This document shows, piece after piece, positions 1 through 10,157 of a DNA stretch of 55,275 bases. The translations under genes were made by a program, and so were the position numbers. The stretch lies in assembly GCA_027579435.1 (NCBI GenBank), contig JANBPK010000723.1, positions 1-55,275 of the forward strand, read 5' to 3'. Source of the stretch: Candolleomyces eurysporus (lineage: Eukaryota; Basidiomycota; Agaricomycetes; Agaricales; Psathyrellaceae). Within the stretch, counting starts at the first letter, position 1. Each line of letters begins with the position of its first letter. Under the pieces are notes generated by a model. That model worked only from the letters and a program-made list of their open reading frames with translations. It made no database searches and was not told where the DNA came from.

Positions 1-84
1 GACATTGGAGTCACGTCTGGATTTCACATCTTGTTTTTCTTCCACCACCACGACCGTCGTCGTTGTCGTCCACATTTTGCCAGA

Positions 85-277
85 ATGTCATCAGATGTTG
101 ACCAAAATCTGTTTGAACAAGAGCCCAATGATAGCGAAGATGAGATGGACTGGGAAGAGGTGGATGTTCCAGCACATTTTGATGTGGACATCGAAGAACC
201 ACCGCAGCAAGAACATATCGAAATCACATTGAAAGCTCTGCCTTCAAAGTCCAAAGGGAAGAAAGGGGAAGATGAGT
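85..277 (+). CDS. RAD4: Rad4/XPC DNA-repair protein, 5' part of first coding exon
   Basis: This is the N-terminus of the nucleotide-excision-repair damage-recognition protein whose remainder lies at 23423-26883. The start is the ATG at 85, after a CG/ACC-rich leader. The translated start is acidic and has the DEMDWEEV motif that opens many fungal Rad4 proteins, followed by IEITLKAL and a basic KSKGKKG stretch. The frame runs into the Helitron at 278 and stops at 294 after eight element-encoded or border residues. Joining base 277 to base 23423 keeps the frame (GAG-T/CG-AGC) and gives KKGEDE followed by SSRKKGISHEERL. The host gene is therefore split within an exon. Whether any Rad4 is still made depends on splicing out the whole element (see findings). 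Family assignment rests on motif recognition and on the strong match of the downstream part. Confidence 0.85.
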
Positions 278-290
278 TACGAGTCTTTAC
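278..290 (+). repeat. 5' asymmetric terminal inverted repeat of the left Helitron
   Basis: TACGAGTCTTTAC is the perfect 13-nt reverse complement of 23330-23342. It is directly followed by GTAAGG (291-296), a strong fungal 5' splice-site consensus that is kept in the internal duplicate of this terminus at 5797-5802. Confidence 0.8.
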
Positions 291-761
291 GTAAGGAAAG
301 CTCGTTCTTGTCACCGACACGAACCCTGAACGCCAAGAATGCCAAGTGTCTACCCCGCCCCATTCAGCTCTTGTTCCGGGTCTCTTTCCCAATCGGTAAC
401 AGTTGTTATCTTAATAGGTCAATTGTCCGCTCTTGGCTGTGCCGTGCCGGCTTTGCTCCGAGAATCGCCAGTGCACCGCCTTTCTCTTTGCCTTTACCGC
501 TTGCAACCAAACAAATCAATACTTTCATCCCGCTGACGGCGCCATATATGCAACACAAGTTACCCAACTCGTAACTTTCATTCCGCTACCCGGCAATCCA
601 TCCAACGGCGGTCCGCCTTCTTTCCATTTATCTTATCTCATCTTATCGGGTCCGCATCAGTATTCTCTATGCTGTGACGTCACCAGCCCCCGACCTTTTG
701 AAAACTCGGAAACGTCTTTCGCCACCTCTGTCTTAAGTCAACAGTGTATATTTGTGTAAAT

Positions 762-2740
762 CTATGGCACGAAGGAGCAAATGATGGCGGCGACGCAGCG
801 CAAAGTATAGCAAAAGGAAAGGCTGCGAATGGTACAAGAAGTGGGTCTAGCGCNGGGGGGGTAGTAGAGAGCGGAGGCTGTGCAAGAAAAGGAAGGGGAA
901 AAGGTTCGATCGGGGTTTGGTGACGTTGCTGTACCTTGTCCCTGTCGGTTAACGCCTGAGTACTGCACGCTCGGTGAGCATGAAAATTTTCCGCGTCGAT
1001 CAATCAAATGCTTACCAGTCAGCATCGAATCGCAGACGACAAAGCCTACGTTGTCGTTGGTGGGGGCCTTGCACGCCACGCCCGTGGCCAGTCGCCATAC
1101 GGCGATCTTCGCCTCGTTCTTGCGCAGTTCGACTTGGGATACGTCGATGTAATCTGGGAACCGTACGTGGACGACGTCTCTGTCGAAGAGCGTTCGGATA
1201 GTTTGGGGGCAGCACCCGTCTATCTTGCAGCTGTGCTCCTCCTCGAAACTCCCCCATATCTCGAACCCTCTGGCTTCGTACTTATTCATGCAAGCTACAA
1301 CGCGGGTCGGCATGTCGACGTAGTTGGTGATCCCCAGCTGGTACAGGGTGATGTCGTATAGGCATACGACTCCATGGTAAGCGATGTAGTTCATGACCGG
1401 CGTGGAGTGGAACTGCATGATGGGAAGGATGGCCCGGCCCTTGGAGACTATAACGTTGATCTTGTACGCCTTCCTGTTCTTCAGCTCGAATATGTATTTG
1501 ATGTCTTGGAGATTTGAACCGTAGCCTGGGCGCCAGCTGTTCTGCGGGTACAGCTGCTTGCGGTCGTTGTATCCCTTCTTCTTCAGGTACGAAAGAACAA
1601 CGAGGTGGCTGTCGATGCTGGTAAAAAAATCAAGGTCGTTCGGGTTCACCGTCCCTCTGCGGAGCACTGGGAAGACGAAGGAACCAGAGATGACGGTGTC
1701 TGTGAGTTCCATCATGCGTAGCACTGATGTCGCGTTGAGCCCTGTACGTCGTAGCTCTTGGTCCAGCCTATCCAGGAGAACGGAGCCTATGTCAACTTCA
1801 TCTACCAGCCTTTTCAGCTGAAGGCGTCGAAGGTACGCCAAGTCAGACTCTCGGAGCAAGAGTCTTTTCTTGGCTCGATCCATCGACTCGAGCTCGGAGA
1901 CGTCAACGACTTTCAGGTCCTCGAGCGAGGCTTCCAGGATGGCCTGGTTCACTACCTCTCCCAGCAAGCTTCCATCCTCTGAGGTGACATAGCCGAGGCT
2001 CTCATCGACCACTGAGTACAGATCGCTGCTGCCGGTGTCGGATGTGCCATCATCTGTACTCCAGTCTGAATCATCGTCCTCGTCGTCCTCGTTTCCGATT
2101 TGCTTTGCTGCTGCCCTAACGAAGTTGCCAGCTTCGGTGCTTGAGGTTCCCGCTCCTCCCTGGTTGTCCTGGTTGCTATCTTCCTCGTCCGTGTCGGAGA
2201 AATCTGTGCAACAAGTCGGTGAGTCTCTGCATCTGCGTGGCTGTTTTGGTAGCTTACCGTTCATGAGAGATTCAATGATATGACTGACGGTCGGCGTTCT
2301 CTCAAAGACTGTTCAATGTCAGTGGTTCAGCACATTTCGTTCCACCGAGTGAATTCATTCGCTCACCTGCCGTCTGTATTCTTGAGCCTGACGCCTCGGG
2401 AGGGCAGCTGGGCCTGCCCATGCCAATGCCGGGGTACTTCTTGCGCCTTGGGCTTACTTCCATTGCCAGTTCGTTGAGTACCTCTTTTTTATAAAAGTCA
2501 GGATGCGAGTAGGACGGAGTGGTCTTTCTAACCTTTCTCTTCCCTGCTTAGCTCGTTGCGCCGGGCGGACTTAATGCCTGGGTTGCATACGCCTTGTAGG
2601 GTGGCATGTATCTTCGAGACGATACGAGGACGTTTGCTCGCTTTCCAGGCAGATGCGGGGGACAGCTCCAGCTCCCCACTCGTAGAGCCTTCTGAGCGTC
2701 TAGGTCGCTTGCCTTTCTGGTCGTCGGTCGAGCGATACAT
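762..2740 (-). CDS. Gene D: predicted nucleotidyltransferase-fold protein (cargo, left element only)
   Basis: Five exons are inferred on the minus strand: 2740-2533, 2483-2367, 2308-2258, 2203-1016 and 955-762, giving about 585 aa. The phases agree throughout, but the last exon holds an N near 853, so the C-terminus is uncertain. Residues 126-200 are acidic and low in complexity, followed by a helical segment. The core has ISGSFVF (G299-S300) and NPNDLDFF (D315, D317), the G-S...D-x-D signature of the polymerase-beta-like nucleotidyltransferase fold. Later comes FHSTPVMNYIAYHGVV, which I recall from fungal members of this group. A possible third acidic residue is not obvious. The substrate is unknown. 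It is divergent from the related gene at 3433, and both lie in the 5' extension of the element. No counterpart is seen in the right element before the window ends. The domain call is a motif-level inference. Confidence 0.6.
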
Positions 2741-3432
2741 CTGGACAGAGATGGGTTCAGGCGTTGGATGATAGGTTGGGTGGTGGAGCAGTAGAAGCAC
2801 AATAACCGTCTGGTATTGTCTGTTGCCCNTTTTTTTTCAAACGAATTTATGTATTGCGCCGCGGATGACCACGATGCTTGCCTTCTTCGAGACAGATCTT
2901 GTTCCCCTTTCCATATCTTTGACCCTATGCCGCGAGGCCAGATAGATCTGCACACTACCGTTCGCGTGGTCCACTTGCGCAGTGACTTTATTTCTCGCCT
3001 CTCACACCGGTTCGTTTCTCTGGATTATGTGTCCGATTTGCGATTTGGGTCGCTTCTGATGCCTTTGATTCTAAGGGTTGCATCTCAGATTGTGTACGTA
3101 CCTTCTTAATATTTGTCGACTGTCGGTGATTTTCTCCTTAGGTTTTCTCCTTTAGGCATGTTTGATATTGTTCCTCTTTGTGTAGGCTTGATTTCTGTTT
3201 ACGATTTCGAGCGTCTGTTTTGGCATAATAATATTGCGACCAGTATTCGTCGTCCCTCCCTTGTTGCCCTCGGTCCTGCCTCAGCTTACCATCAGTTGCC
3301 CCACTCTACCAAACTCAGTCCGCCTGTCACTCTTGCTCGTCCCCATGCCTTCCAACGCTAGTCTTACTCTCGGTACACTCCCAACCGCGCCGATCAGCTT
3401 GATGCCGGGCGCTGGTCCCCTGCTCGCTCTTC
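2741..3432. other. Divergent intergenic region between gene D and the F-box/NTase-like gene
   Basis: About 690 bp with no convincing coding sequence and an N beside a T-run near 2829. It is T/C-rich on the plus strand and probably contains the promoters of the two divergent genes. No clear TATA element was found. Confidence 0.4.
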
Positions 3433-4566
3433 ATGACTGTCCCCAGTGTGCAGAGTCTCATCGTGCGTATGCTCTCAGCATATCCCCCTGAACATATATA
3501 TCTTACTATATCATCATTCCTTATAGCTAACCCAAACTTCTTGCCCTCCCCTACTGTGCCTCCCGAGGTTATCGAGGGTATACTGGAGCATGTGGCCAAC
3601 CCAATCGACATGCACCGCCTCTCGCGACTTTGCCCCAAGTTCAAAGCCTTGGCTATGTACGTCATGTACGGCAGGGTGACTCGCCTGCTTGGCGAGTTTG
3701 GACTGGCAAATAACCGAGAGTTTCTCAGGCTCTTGCGCCGACACGCTGTGTATTGGGCTGGCCCCGGCCTCCTTCCCGCCCTTTTCCCCGACTACAACGC
3801 TGGGTCCTACGGCGGGCGCATGGAGCTTCACTCTCCTGACAGGCATCAAGCTCTCTCGCCTATAATCAACCTCCTCATCTCTTCTGGTTTTGGAGTCGAC
3901 AAGATTTACGTTGGCCATCGTGAAGTTGAAACATTTGCGTCGGGAACTCTCGGCTACCCGTATTTTGGCAAAACTGTGAAGCGTATCGTCCGACTCACGA
4001 AGCAAGCCGCTGGGGGCCTCAAGGAGGTCATCGTCTTTGTTTCAAAGTCCGAGCTTGCCGGTTTCTTGTCCATAGTCGAGTATCCGACCACGTTGATGAT
4101 GGTCTATGTTGATGGCATCAACTTCCATGTCTTGTATCCGTACCTGACTGGGAACCGTCGCGGTTTAGTCAACCTCCCTTTTCCTCGCCCCCGAACGCTC
4201 GCCGCCACGACTCCCGCCTTCGTTCACGCCCTTTCCCCCACTTTCGATCTGAAATATCGCCTCACGGAGTGGCCCGAATATCGTTTCCATCTCTGCGACC
4301 ACAACCCATACTGTCCGCTTCGCCTTCGTCACCAACTCGACAACCGTAGCTTATTCTTTGGATGCTCCCTCGACCACCCCGACCTGCGTTCCTTCCGCCC
4401 ACGGGACTTAAACCGCATCTTCCCCCCCCTTCTATGCTTACCAACACCCAACCCTCTGCATTTGGAGGCTTCGTTGTTCCGCCTCATGCACGGCCAACAT
4501 GCCTTTCCCGGACCAGGAAGTAAACCGCACCGGCCTCTATGCAACGGCCGATCTTTTTGTCTGTGA
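3433..4566 (+). CDS. F-box-like protein with degenerate nucleotidyltransferase-like domain (cargo)
   Basis: A single 377-codon frame without obvious introns; the true start may be downstream of the first ATG. Residues about 41-75 (VPPEVIEGILEHVANPIDMHRLSRLCPKFKAL) resemble an F-box: Pro at the start of helix 1, a spaced Leu pattern and a conserved late basic segment. F-boxes recruit Skp1 in SCF ubiquitin ligases. The following region parallels gene D at several points. WAGPGLLPALF matches ISGSFVFPVL, and YPTTLMMVYVDG matches HSTPVMNYIAYHG. The catalytic D-x-D of gene D is replaced by a GRMELH-type sequence, so this copy is probably inactive as a transferase. The last 100 residues are Pro- and Arg-rich and may be out-of-frame or intronic. 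The function is unknown. Relationship to gene D is an inference from aligned landmarks. Confidence 0.5.
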   Translation: MTVPSVQSLIVRMLSAYPPEHIYLTISSFLIANPNFLPSPTVPPEVIEGILEHVANPIDMHRLSRLCPKFKALAMYVMYGRVTRLLGEFGLANNREFLRLLRRHAVYWAGPGLLPALFPDYNAGSYGGRMELHSPDRHQALSPIINLLISSGFGVDKIYVGHREVETFASGTLGYPYFGKTVKRIVRLTKQAAGGLKEVIVFVSKSELAGFLSIVEYPTTLMMVYVDGINFHVLYPYLTGNRRGLVNLPFPRPRTLAATTPAFVHALSPTFDLKYRLTEWPEYRFHLCDHNPYCPLRLRHQLDNRSLFFGCSLDHPDLRSFRPRDLNRIFPPLLCLPTPNPLHLEASLFRLMHGQHAFPGPGSKPHRPLCNGRSFCL

Positions 4567-4765
4567 GTGGCATTTCGATTCTTTTGATAGACCCAGTTCT
4601 CTTATGCTTTGCCTTCCCAGTCGATCGCAGTCCTTGCTGCTAGGCCTATGACCCATCTGGCCGCTTTGGCCCTATGCCTTCCTGCCCTGTTGTAGTACTA
4701 GACATACGCAGTTCGTCGGGAGTGTTTTATCCGTTCTTGAAACCTTGTACTATGTTTAGACTACC

Positions 4766-5119
4766 CTTGGGTTTCTTCTCTTCGCCTGAGCTCCTTCTCT
4801 TCTTAGAGCTTTGATCCTGCGTTTACGTGTAGAAATTCTCTGCTATGCCTAATGCAAACTTGTTCATTTTCAATCTTCACCGATTCAATTGAACTGTTCT
4901 AGCCTCTATCTGGCGTCACCTTCCAGTTGGCCTGTCTTTTGCCTTGGGCTTCTTCTCTTCCCCTGAGTTTCTTCTCTTCTTAGAGCTTTGATCCTACGTT
5001 TACGTGTAGAAATTCTCTGCTATGCCTAATGCAACCTTGTTCATTTTCAATCTTCACCGATTCAATTGAACTGTTCTAGCCTCAATCTGGCATCACCTTC
5101 CAGTTGGCCTGTCTGTTGC
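4766..5119. repeat. Two tandem 177-bp repeat units
   Basis: Units 4766-4942 and 4943-5119 are nearly identical, with only scattered substitutions. Both run from CTTGGG through TCTTCTCTTC to the CAGTTGGCCTGTCT end. They lie in the non-coding stretch 4567-5780, between the F-box-like gene and the internal 5' terminus. No coding potential is apparent. Confidence 0.85.
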
Positions 5120-5332
5120 CATACAGCTGGGATTTCTTGCTATTACGTCCTAGATTTGCATCTACATCAACACGTCTAGCACTCAGGGTTGTAATGGATC
5201 CACCCNAAAAAAAAATTGAAATAGCTAGCCTTATCCGCTTAGAACCAGCACTTTACGATATCCGGGGGACCCCATCTCTGGAACTAGGCTCATTCCCTGT
5301 GCATCCTTGTGGGTGCTGCAAGTTGCCCTGTG

Positions 5333-5614
5333 GCGTCCTTCAATATATCTCGCTCGTTTTCTGCTACCCTTCTGACATTTGTTTTCTCCATAAGTTAAGC
5401 GTCCCGTCGTTTTGCCTAGAGCTATCAGGGCCAGTATTCTACCCAGCTATAGATCCCATAGCTCATCTTGGCATCTTTCTTCAATTTATCACCCTTGTTT
5501 TCTATTACCCTTCTACCGTTTAGTTTCTCCATAAGTTAAGCGTCCCGTTCTGTCTCAAGCTACCCGTGTGAATGTCATACCTGTTTTTTGGTTCCATCCC
5601 TATTTGATGCATAT
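5333..5614. repeat. Two diverged tandem units of about 141 bp
   Basis: The segment ending in CTCCATAAGTTAAGCGTCCC at about 5385-5405 recurs about 141 bp later at about 5526-5546, with similar flanks (a CTTTCTTCAATTTATC-like sequence and TTTTCTATTACCCTTCT). Unit borders are approximate. With the 177-bp repeat this fills most of the gene-free interval. Confidence 0.65.
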
Positions 5615-5780
5615 GCTCTGCTAGAGTATGTGCTGGTCTGCACGGCAGGTCCAGCTCAAGCGGGTCCTCAAGCTGAGTCACGTAACATTAACCGGTATAT
5701 TGGCGCCTATCTATATCTAGTAACGTAAGTGTGGTAACATCCAAGTCCAAATCGAGCCAGTCAGAGATGGCCGGCGGTCA

Positions 5781-5817
5781 AGTTACGAGCCTTCATGTAA
5801 GGAGAGCCCGTTCTTGT
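5781..5817 (+). repeat. Internal second copy of the Helitron 5' terminus
   Basis: This 37-nt stretch matches 275-311 at all but about five positions: AGTTACGAG, GTAAGGA and CGTTCTTGT are identical in both. It sits only about 16 bp beyond the stop codon of gene B. It probably marks the original 5' end of a shorter (about 17.6 kb) ancestral element, with 278-5780 added later. Confidence 0.7.
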
Positions 5818-5832
5818 TAACAACATGATTAC

Positions 5833-7103
5833 CTACTCGCTGTCTGAGTCGACCCTCATTCTGTTGAACCTGCGACCCGCCTCCTCGGTATCTGTGTCGC
5901 CGGTCTCATAGTACATGATCCTCCGCTTCAGAACTGGCTGTCCCTGTTGCTGCAGGGTCGCACCGAAATCAATGGTCTGATATCTCCGACGCATTCTGAG
6001 GATAGCAGCAGCCTGCAAGTCTCGTTGAGCTCTCGGCGGACAACATGCATCAACAGCATCCCACTCACATTACGTTCAGTCTGATCTAGCAGCAGTAAAG
6101 CCCGGAGCTGGATATGCATCTTCGCTGAGTTGTTCTTTGTCGGGATAGCTGCAAACGAGACGGTAGCCTCCACTATGTCTCCGTGTTTGAACACCACCGG
6201 ATCCACGGCTCGATACCTGTGAGTTAACATATTTAGCATAAAACAATTTGAAGGAATTTTGACTCTTACATCCTCGCGCCATCTGGTCCGATAAGCTGTT
6301 CCATATAGTCAACCCTGTTGTCGCTGGTGTGAACGTAATCAGCCTCCATTAGCTCCCTCAGCGAGCCGCTTGCATCCACATAAGGCGCAAATTCAACTAT
6401 GTCTCCGGCTGCGGAGTGGTTAGCCTGCGTGAAGTATCGCGCGTTTGCTTCCAGAGCCGGGTTCCCGTCAAACATTGAAGGCTGCCATGGTTCTAAGGAC
6501 CCTTCCTTAAAATGATTCGACAGTTTCAGGTATATCGCTTCGATTTGATTGATGCAGCGGACCATGTCTTCGTTTCCTAGGCCGGTCAGCTTAACATTCT
6601 GGCGGAGGTACTTGCGCGCCCTGAGACGGGTTGACCTGTTTCTGTACAATCTCTTTCACAATTGCTTCCAAAGGCACAGCTTGGTTCACCTCACGTACCC
6701 GTTGAGAACCACGGGTGGAAGGTCCTTCCCGCAGAGCACGCCCTGCACCCGGAAGCAAGCCTCCTCCAAGCTGCTATCTGGGCCTTTCTCAATGCATAGA
6801 CGCCATGCCCTTGGCTGGTTGAAAAAGCGCGTGGTGCAGTTGGCAAGCTAATTTATGTCAGCTATGCAGATAGACGCTGTCTAGGTAGAAGCTGCTCACC
6901 TTTGTGGTGGCAAGGTAGAGGTCGTTCGCCTCGGAATCCGCTCCCAGAGCAGAGTCCCTGTCCTTTATTATCTGTTCCAAAGATTTAGCTGAAACAGAGG
7001 TCTTGTCAGTATGCCTTCTGTCTGTGGTGGTGATCCAAAACATCCTGCGCTTACCTGCATTCTGTTTGCTATAGAACTCATCCATCTCTTGTGTCTCACT
7101 CAC
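5833..7103 (-). CDS. Gene B (left copy): uncharacterised Helitron cargo protein, 328 aa
   Basis: Six exons on the minus strand: 7103-7055, 6988-6900, 6847-6699, 6641-6270, 6216-6069 and 6012-5833. All phases agree and give 328 aa, starting MSETQEMDEF. Recognisable blocks are QPRAWRLC...LEEA.FR.QGVLCGKDLPPV (residues about 55-90), RLRARKYLRQNVKLTGLGN, GDIVEFAPYVD, YVHTSDNRVDYME, and the strand-rich DPVVFKHGDIVEATVSFA. It ends with AAAILRMR and an acidic tail. The same blocks and intron phases occur in the right copy (52937-54250). I recall similar sequences in many Agaricomycete genomes but know of no assigned function. It is divergent from gene C across a 549-bp region. There are no signal peptide or membrane segments, so it is probably intracellular. 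Confidence 0.75.
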
Positions 7104-7652
7104 ACTTTCTTGTTCCCCGAGGTTGGGCCTTGCCTCTTATATTATTTTGTCTGGGTTTTTTNCTGCATTTGATCGGTGAACAAGAAGCTTTGGTGTTTCC
7201 TTCGGGAACTGCTTGTACTGTATGAGATCCGGTTCTCCTACAGTTCATGACCTATGGTCTGTGGTTCGCTTTCTTTGAGTGCCAGTCTGTCGGTCGCAAG
7301 TGAGTGACCGCAACTTTAGATCTCCCGATATGGACGCTGGTATGCAGGGTCGCTCATTGCAATATACTTCCCTGCCCATCGCTAAAGTCGCCTAGCCAAG
7401 CGCTCGTCGGCTGGGCCTTTCGGGATGTGCCACAAACACGCACCTGTACATCACTACTTTGCTCCTAGTTTTTTTATTTTATTTTATTTTTATTCTACTG
7501 TCCCTGAATTCTCCCCGCTGTTTGTTCAGGATAAGCTGTAGAGCAGTATAAAAACGGTCCCCAATTTCTCTTTTTTTTTTGTCCATCGCAGTCAACGCTT
7601 GTTCTCTTTCCACATCCACCGTCTTTCATCCAAAGTTCTAACATCTTATATA
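7104..7652. promoter_or_regulatory. Divergent promoter region of genes B and C, with TATA box for C
   Basis: TATAAAA at 7547-7553 lies about 100 bp upstream of the C start codon and is followed by a pyrimidine-rich tract. The right copy has TATAAAA at almost the same distance from its C start. This supports both the promoter and the choice of ATG. A T-rich run with ATTTT repeats lies near 7470-7495, and there is an N near 7162. Confidence 0.55.
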
Positions 7653-9713
7653 ATGGCTCGTACTAAACGATCTTCTCAGTTGTCGTACGCCCACCATTTT
7701 CCTGCTGTTCTTCATATAGCGGACTGACCTTTATCCGTTATTTCCTACTTAGTGCTGGGGCCAAGTCGTGAGTCTCTACTGAAAGCACTTTCAACGCTCC
7801 TCATTCACTACTGATGAATGAAATTCAAAGTGGTAGCCAGCCCAAAGGTCAAAGTCCTGAGTATGTTCCAGACGACTATGAGCTCGTCGAACCTCCTGCG
7901 TGAGTAGCTCTAGAACAATTACAGTTTGAGCTTGTGATTCTCATTTGCCTTGTAGCACTCAAGCTCGGGCAAGCCCTGCTACACCCACCCCTTCCAGCTC
8001 CAAGAAACGAGTTCGAGCTGACGTCAATCCCACTCCTCCGTGCGTATACCAGTAATTCTTTTTGTTCCACCCTTCAATCTCTAATCTTCCACGTCTATAG
8101 CCCTGCAAAGAAGAAGAGCAAGACCGCTCTGTCTCAGGCGACCGGTTCCGCCATCGTTGTTCCTGATTCCGTGCGTTCCAAGCTATCCTGTAGTTTTGGA
8201 CTGACTTCATACCTCTAGCTACAACAGGACGATGATGATGAAGACAATTCTTCTAGCACCACTCGCAGCGTGTCTGATACCACAGAAGCCATGGATGCTG
8301 ACATTGAAGACGATGTGGAGACTCCCAAGCCTACCCAGGCAGCGGGCAAGAAAAAGGCAACAAACCTTAAGACCCAGTTGGGCGGAAGACTTGGGACAAA
8401 TGTCTTCGACGCCCATGCTGATGCTGACCATGGAACTACCCCTATCGTCACTCTTCCGTCCTCTGATTTCACGCGGGAGAATAAAGAGAAGTGGGCAAGT
8501 TCTTATGTTGACGGAAATAAGACTCATTTGTTTGTAAAGTGAGTCGCCGCCTGAGTTTGCCTGGCCGCTCGCTTTGCTTACCGGTTGTGCACTTCAATCA
8601 AGGGCTCGCGCATCTGATGACGCCTTGCTCGTTAACAAAGCCATTCTCGACCCTTACATGCTAAAGCATGGCTATTATAAGGACCTCCCTAATGCCAAGT
8701 GAGTAGCCTCGTCCATTTTCCCGATCCGAAGAGTTCGACTCATTGTGTCTCCACAGTAAGTTGCAGCTTTACTCTGTCAACGAACGCCAAGGTCTCGAGT
8801 TCACTGACGGTAATTTGAGCTCGCTTGTGCCCGGACTATCCATCGAGACGTGGGACTGCTTTGGTATTGAAAGATCGTAAGTCTCATTTTTGTTTTTGGT
8901 TCCTCTGCTCACCTTGTCCATTCAGCTACGTCGCTGGTCTTCATCGCTTCAAGCGTCAAGGCGTATTTGCAAACGCGTCTACTGTTGATGTCACTGAATT
9001 GGTTTTCAAAGAAACTTACTCCAACCAAGGACCTGGAGGTGCATATATTGCAGCCATGAAGCACGATGGCAAGCCCGTCGTCTTTGTGATGGTTGGCGCA
9101 ATCATGGAGTCGTTTATTGTCCACGGCAAGAATGTAGGACTTGATGGCAAGGCGCCATTTGCTCGAGGAATCATAGTCCTCGGTCATCGATTCGAGTATG
9201 AACGCTGGTCGTGCACCCTTGCTACTCTGTGGCAGGCCGAGGACATATTTGCCCCCATTCAACGCCGCCACATAACTCTCCAAACCCATAACCGTTCCAA
9301 CCATCCAACGACTGACGCTTCGTCAGATACCGCCAAGGTCACCGAGGTCAAGAAGGGAAAAATGGTCATCAGACCTTATCTCAGTCCCACCAAGCCAAAG
9401 ACGTCGGTCAAAACCCAGACATACATTAATTTTACTGAAGAAAGTACGTGTAGCTTGCGGTTCTCTCCTCTTCTTGAACTGACTTCTGACTCGCTGTTTA
9501 CGTGCAGTTCCAGTCTACGACGGCCGCAACCAGGCCTTCGAGCCTGAAGACATAGCTGGTTCCCTTGCCCGTCTTCCTAAATTCGTCTCGGACGACGGCG
9601 AGATTCCTGAGGGTTCCGGTGTTGTTGTTGGGTATTGTGCCGCTACCTCCAAATTCTTGTCCATTTGGAAGCTTACTTTATACATCCAATGGATCGTTGT
9701 TGTTGCTGTCTAA
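7653..9713 (+). CDS. Gene C (left copy): uncharacterised nuclear-type cargo protein, about 506 aa
   Basis: Ten exons are inferred: 7653-7684, 7753-7767, 7831-7899, 7956-8039, 8101-8170, 8228-8538, 8603-8698, 8757-8876, 8926-9443 and 9508-9713. The phases sum to 507 codons; the 15-nt second exon is the weakest call. The start MARTKRSSQ is matched by MARTKRAAQ in the right copy. Residues about 40-110 are disordered, with basic clusters (SKKRVRA, AKKKSK) and then an acidic DDDDED tract, suggesting a nuclear protein. The conserved core holds FT.ENK..WA.S.V.G.KTHLFVK, ILDPYM.KHG, LVPGLSI..W.CFGI and VVFVMVGAIMESF. The C-terminus has VPVYDGR, DDGEIPEG and AATSKF.S.WKLT.Y.QWIVV. I recognise no enzymatic motif. 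It converges on gene A and diverges from gene B. Confidence 0.75.
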
Positions 9714-10157
9714 GAACAACTCAAACGGTTAGCATTCCAGGTTATTGTCTTTATTGCATAATCTTCCCCTAGCTTCTGTTTTCTCCTATCCTTCTAGCCT
9801 TCTGTCTTTTCTCTGTTGCGTGTCGTTTGTCTAATATCTCCCGTGGCCGTTCTTCAACAGATCGGTCAGTAGCATACCCTCGTCCTCGACCTCTTGCTCT
9901 TGTTGCCTTCTACTTGCCTTCTATGCTGTACCTCTTCACGCTGCTGTGCGCGCTGTCATGCCTCGCATTATACACTCTCCTTGTCTACCTGTCGTACACT
10001 TTAATCTGTCCTCGTTGCATATCTTAAATGAACGCTCTTTGTCTCGCTTTTGGAGTGCCTTACAAGCCAACNAAAAAAATAAAGATACAAGCGTCGATAT
10101 GGTACGCAAAGCAAGGGTGTTACACAAGGTAGGCAGGATGGATAGCTAGGAAGATGG
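9714..10157. other. Convergent 3' region between genes C and A
   Basis: 444 bp between two convergent stop codons. It is T/C-rich and has an N beside an A-run near 10072. No gene seen; it probably holds both polyadenylation regions. Confidence 0.5.
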
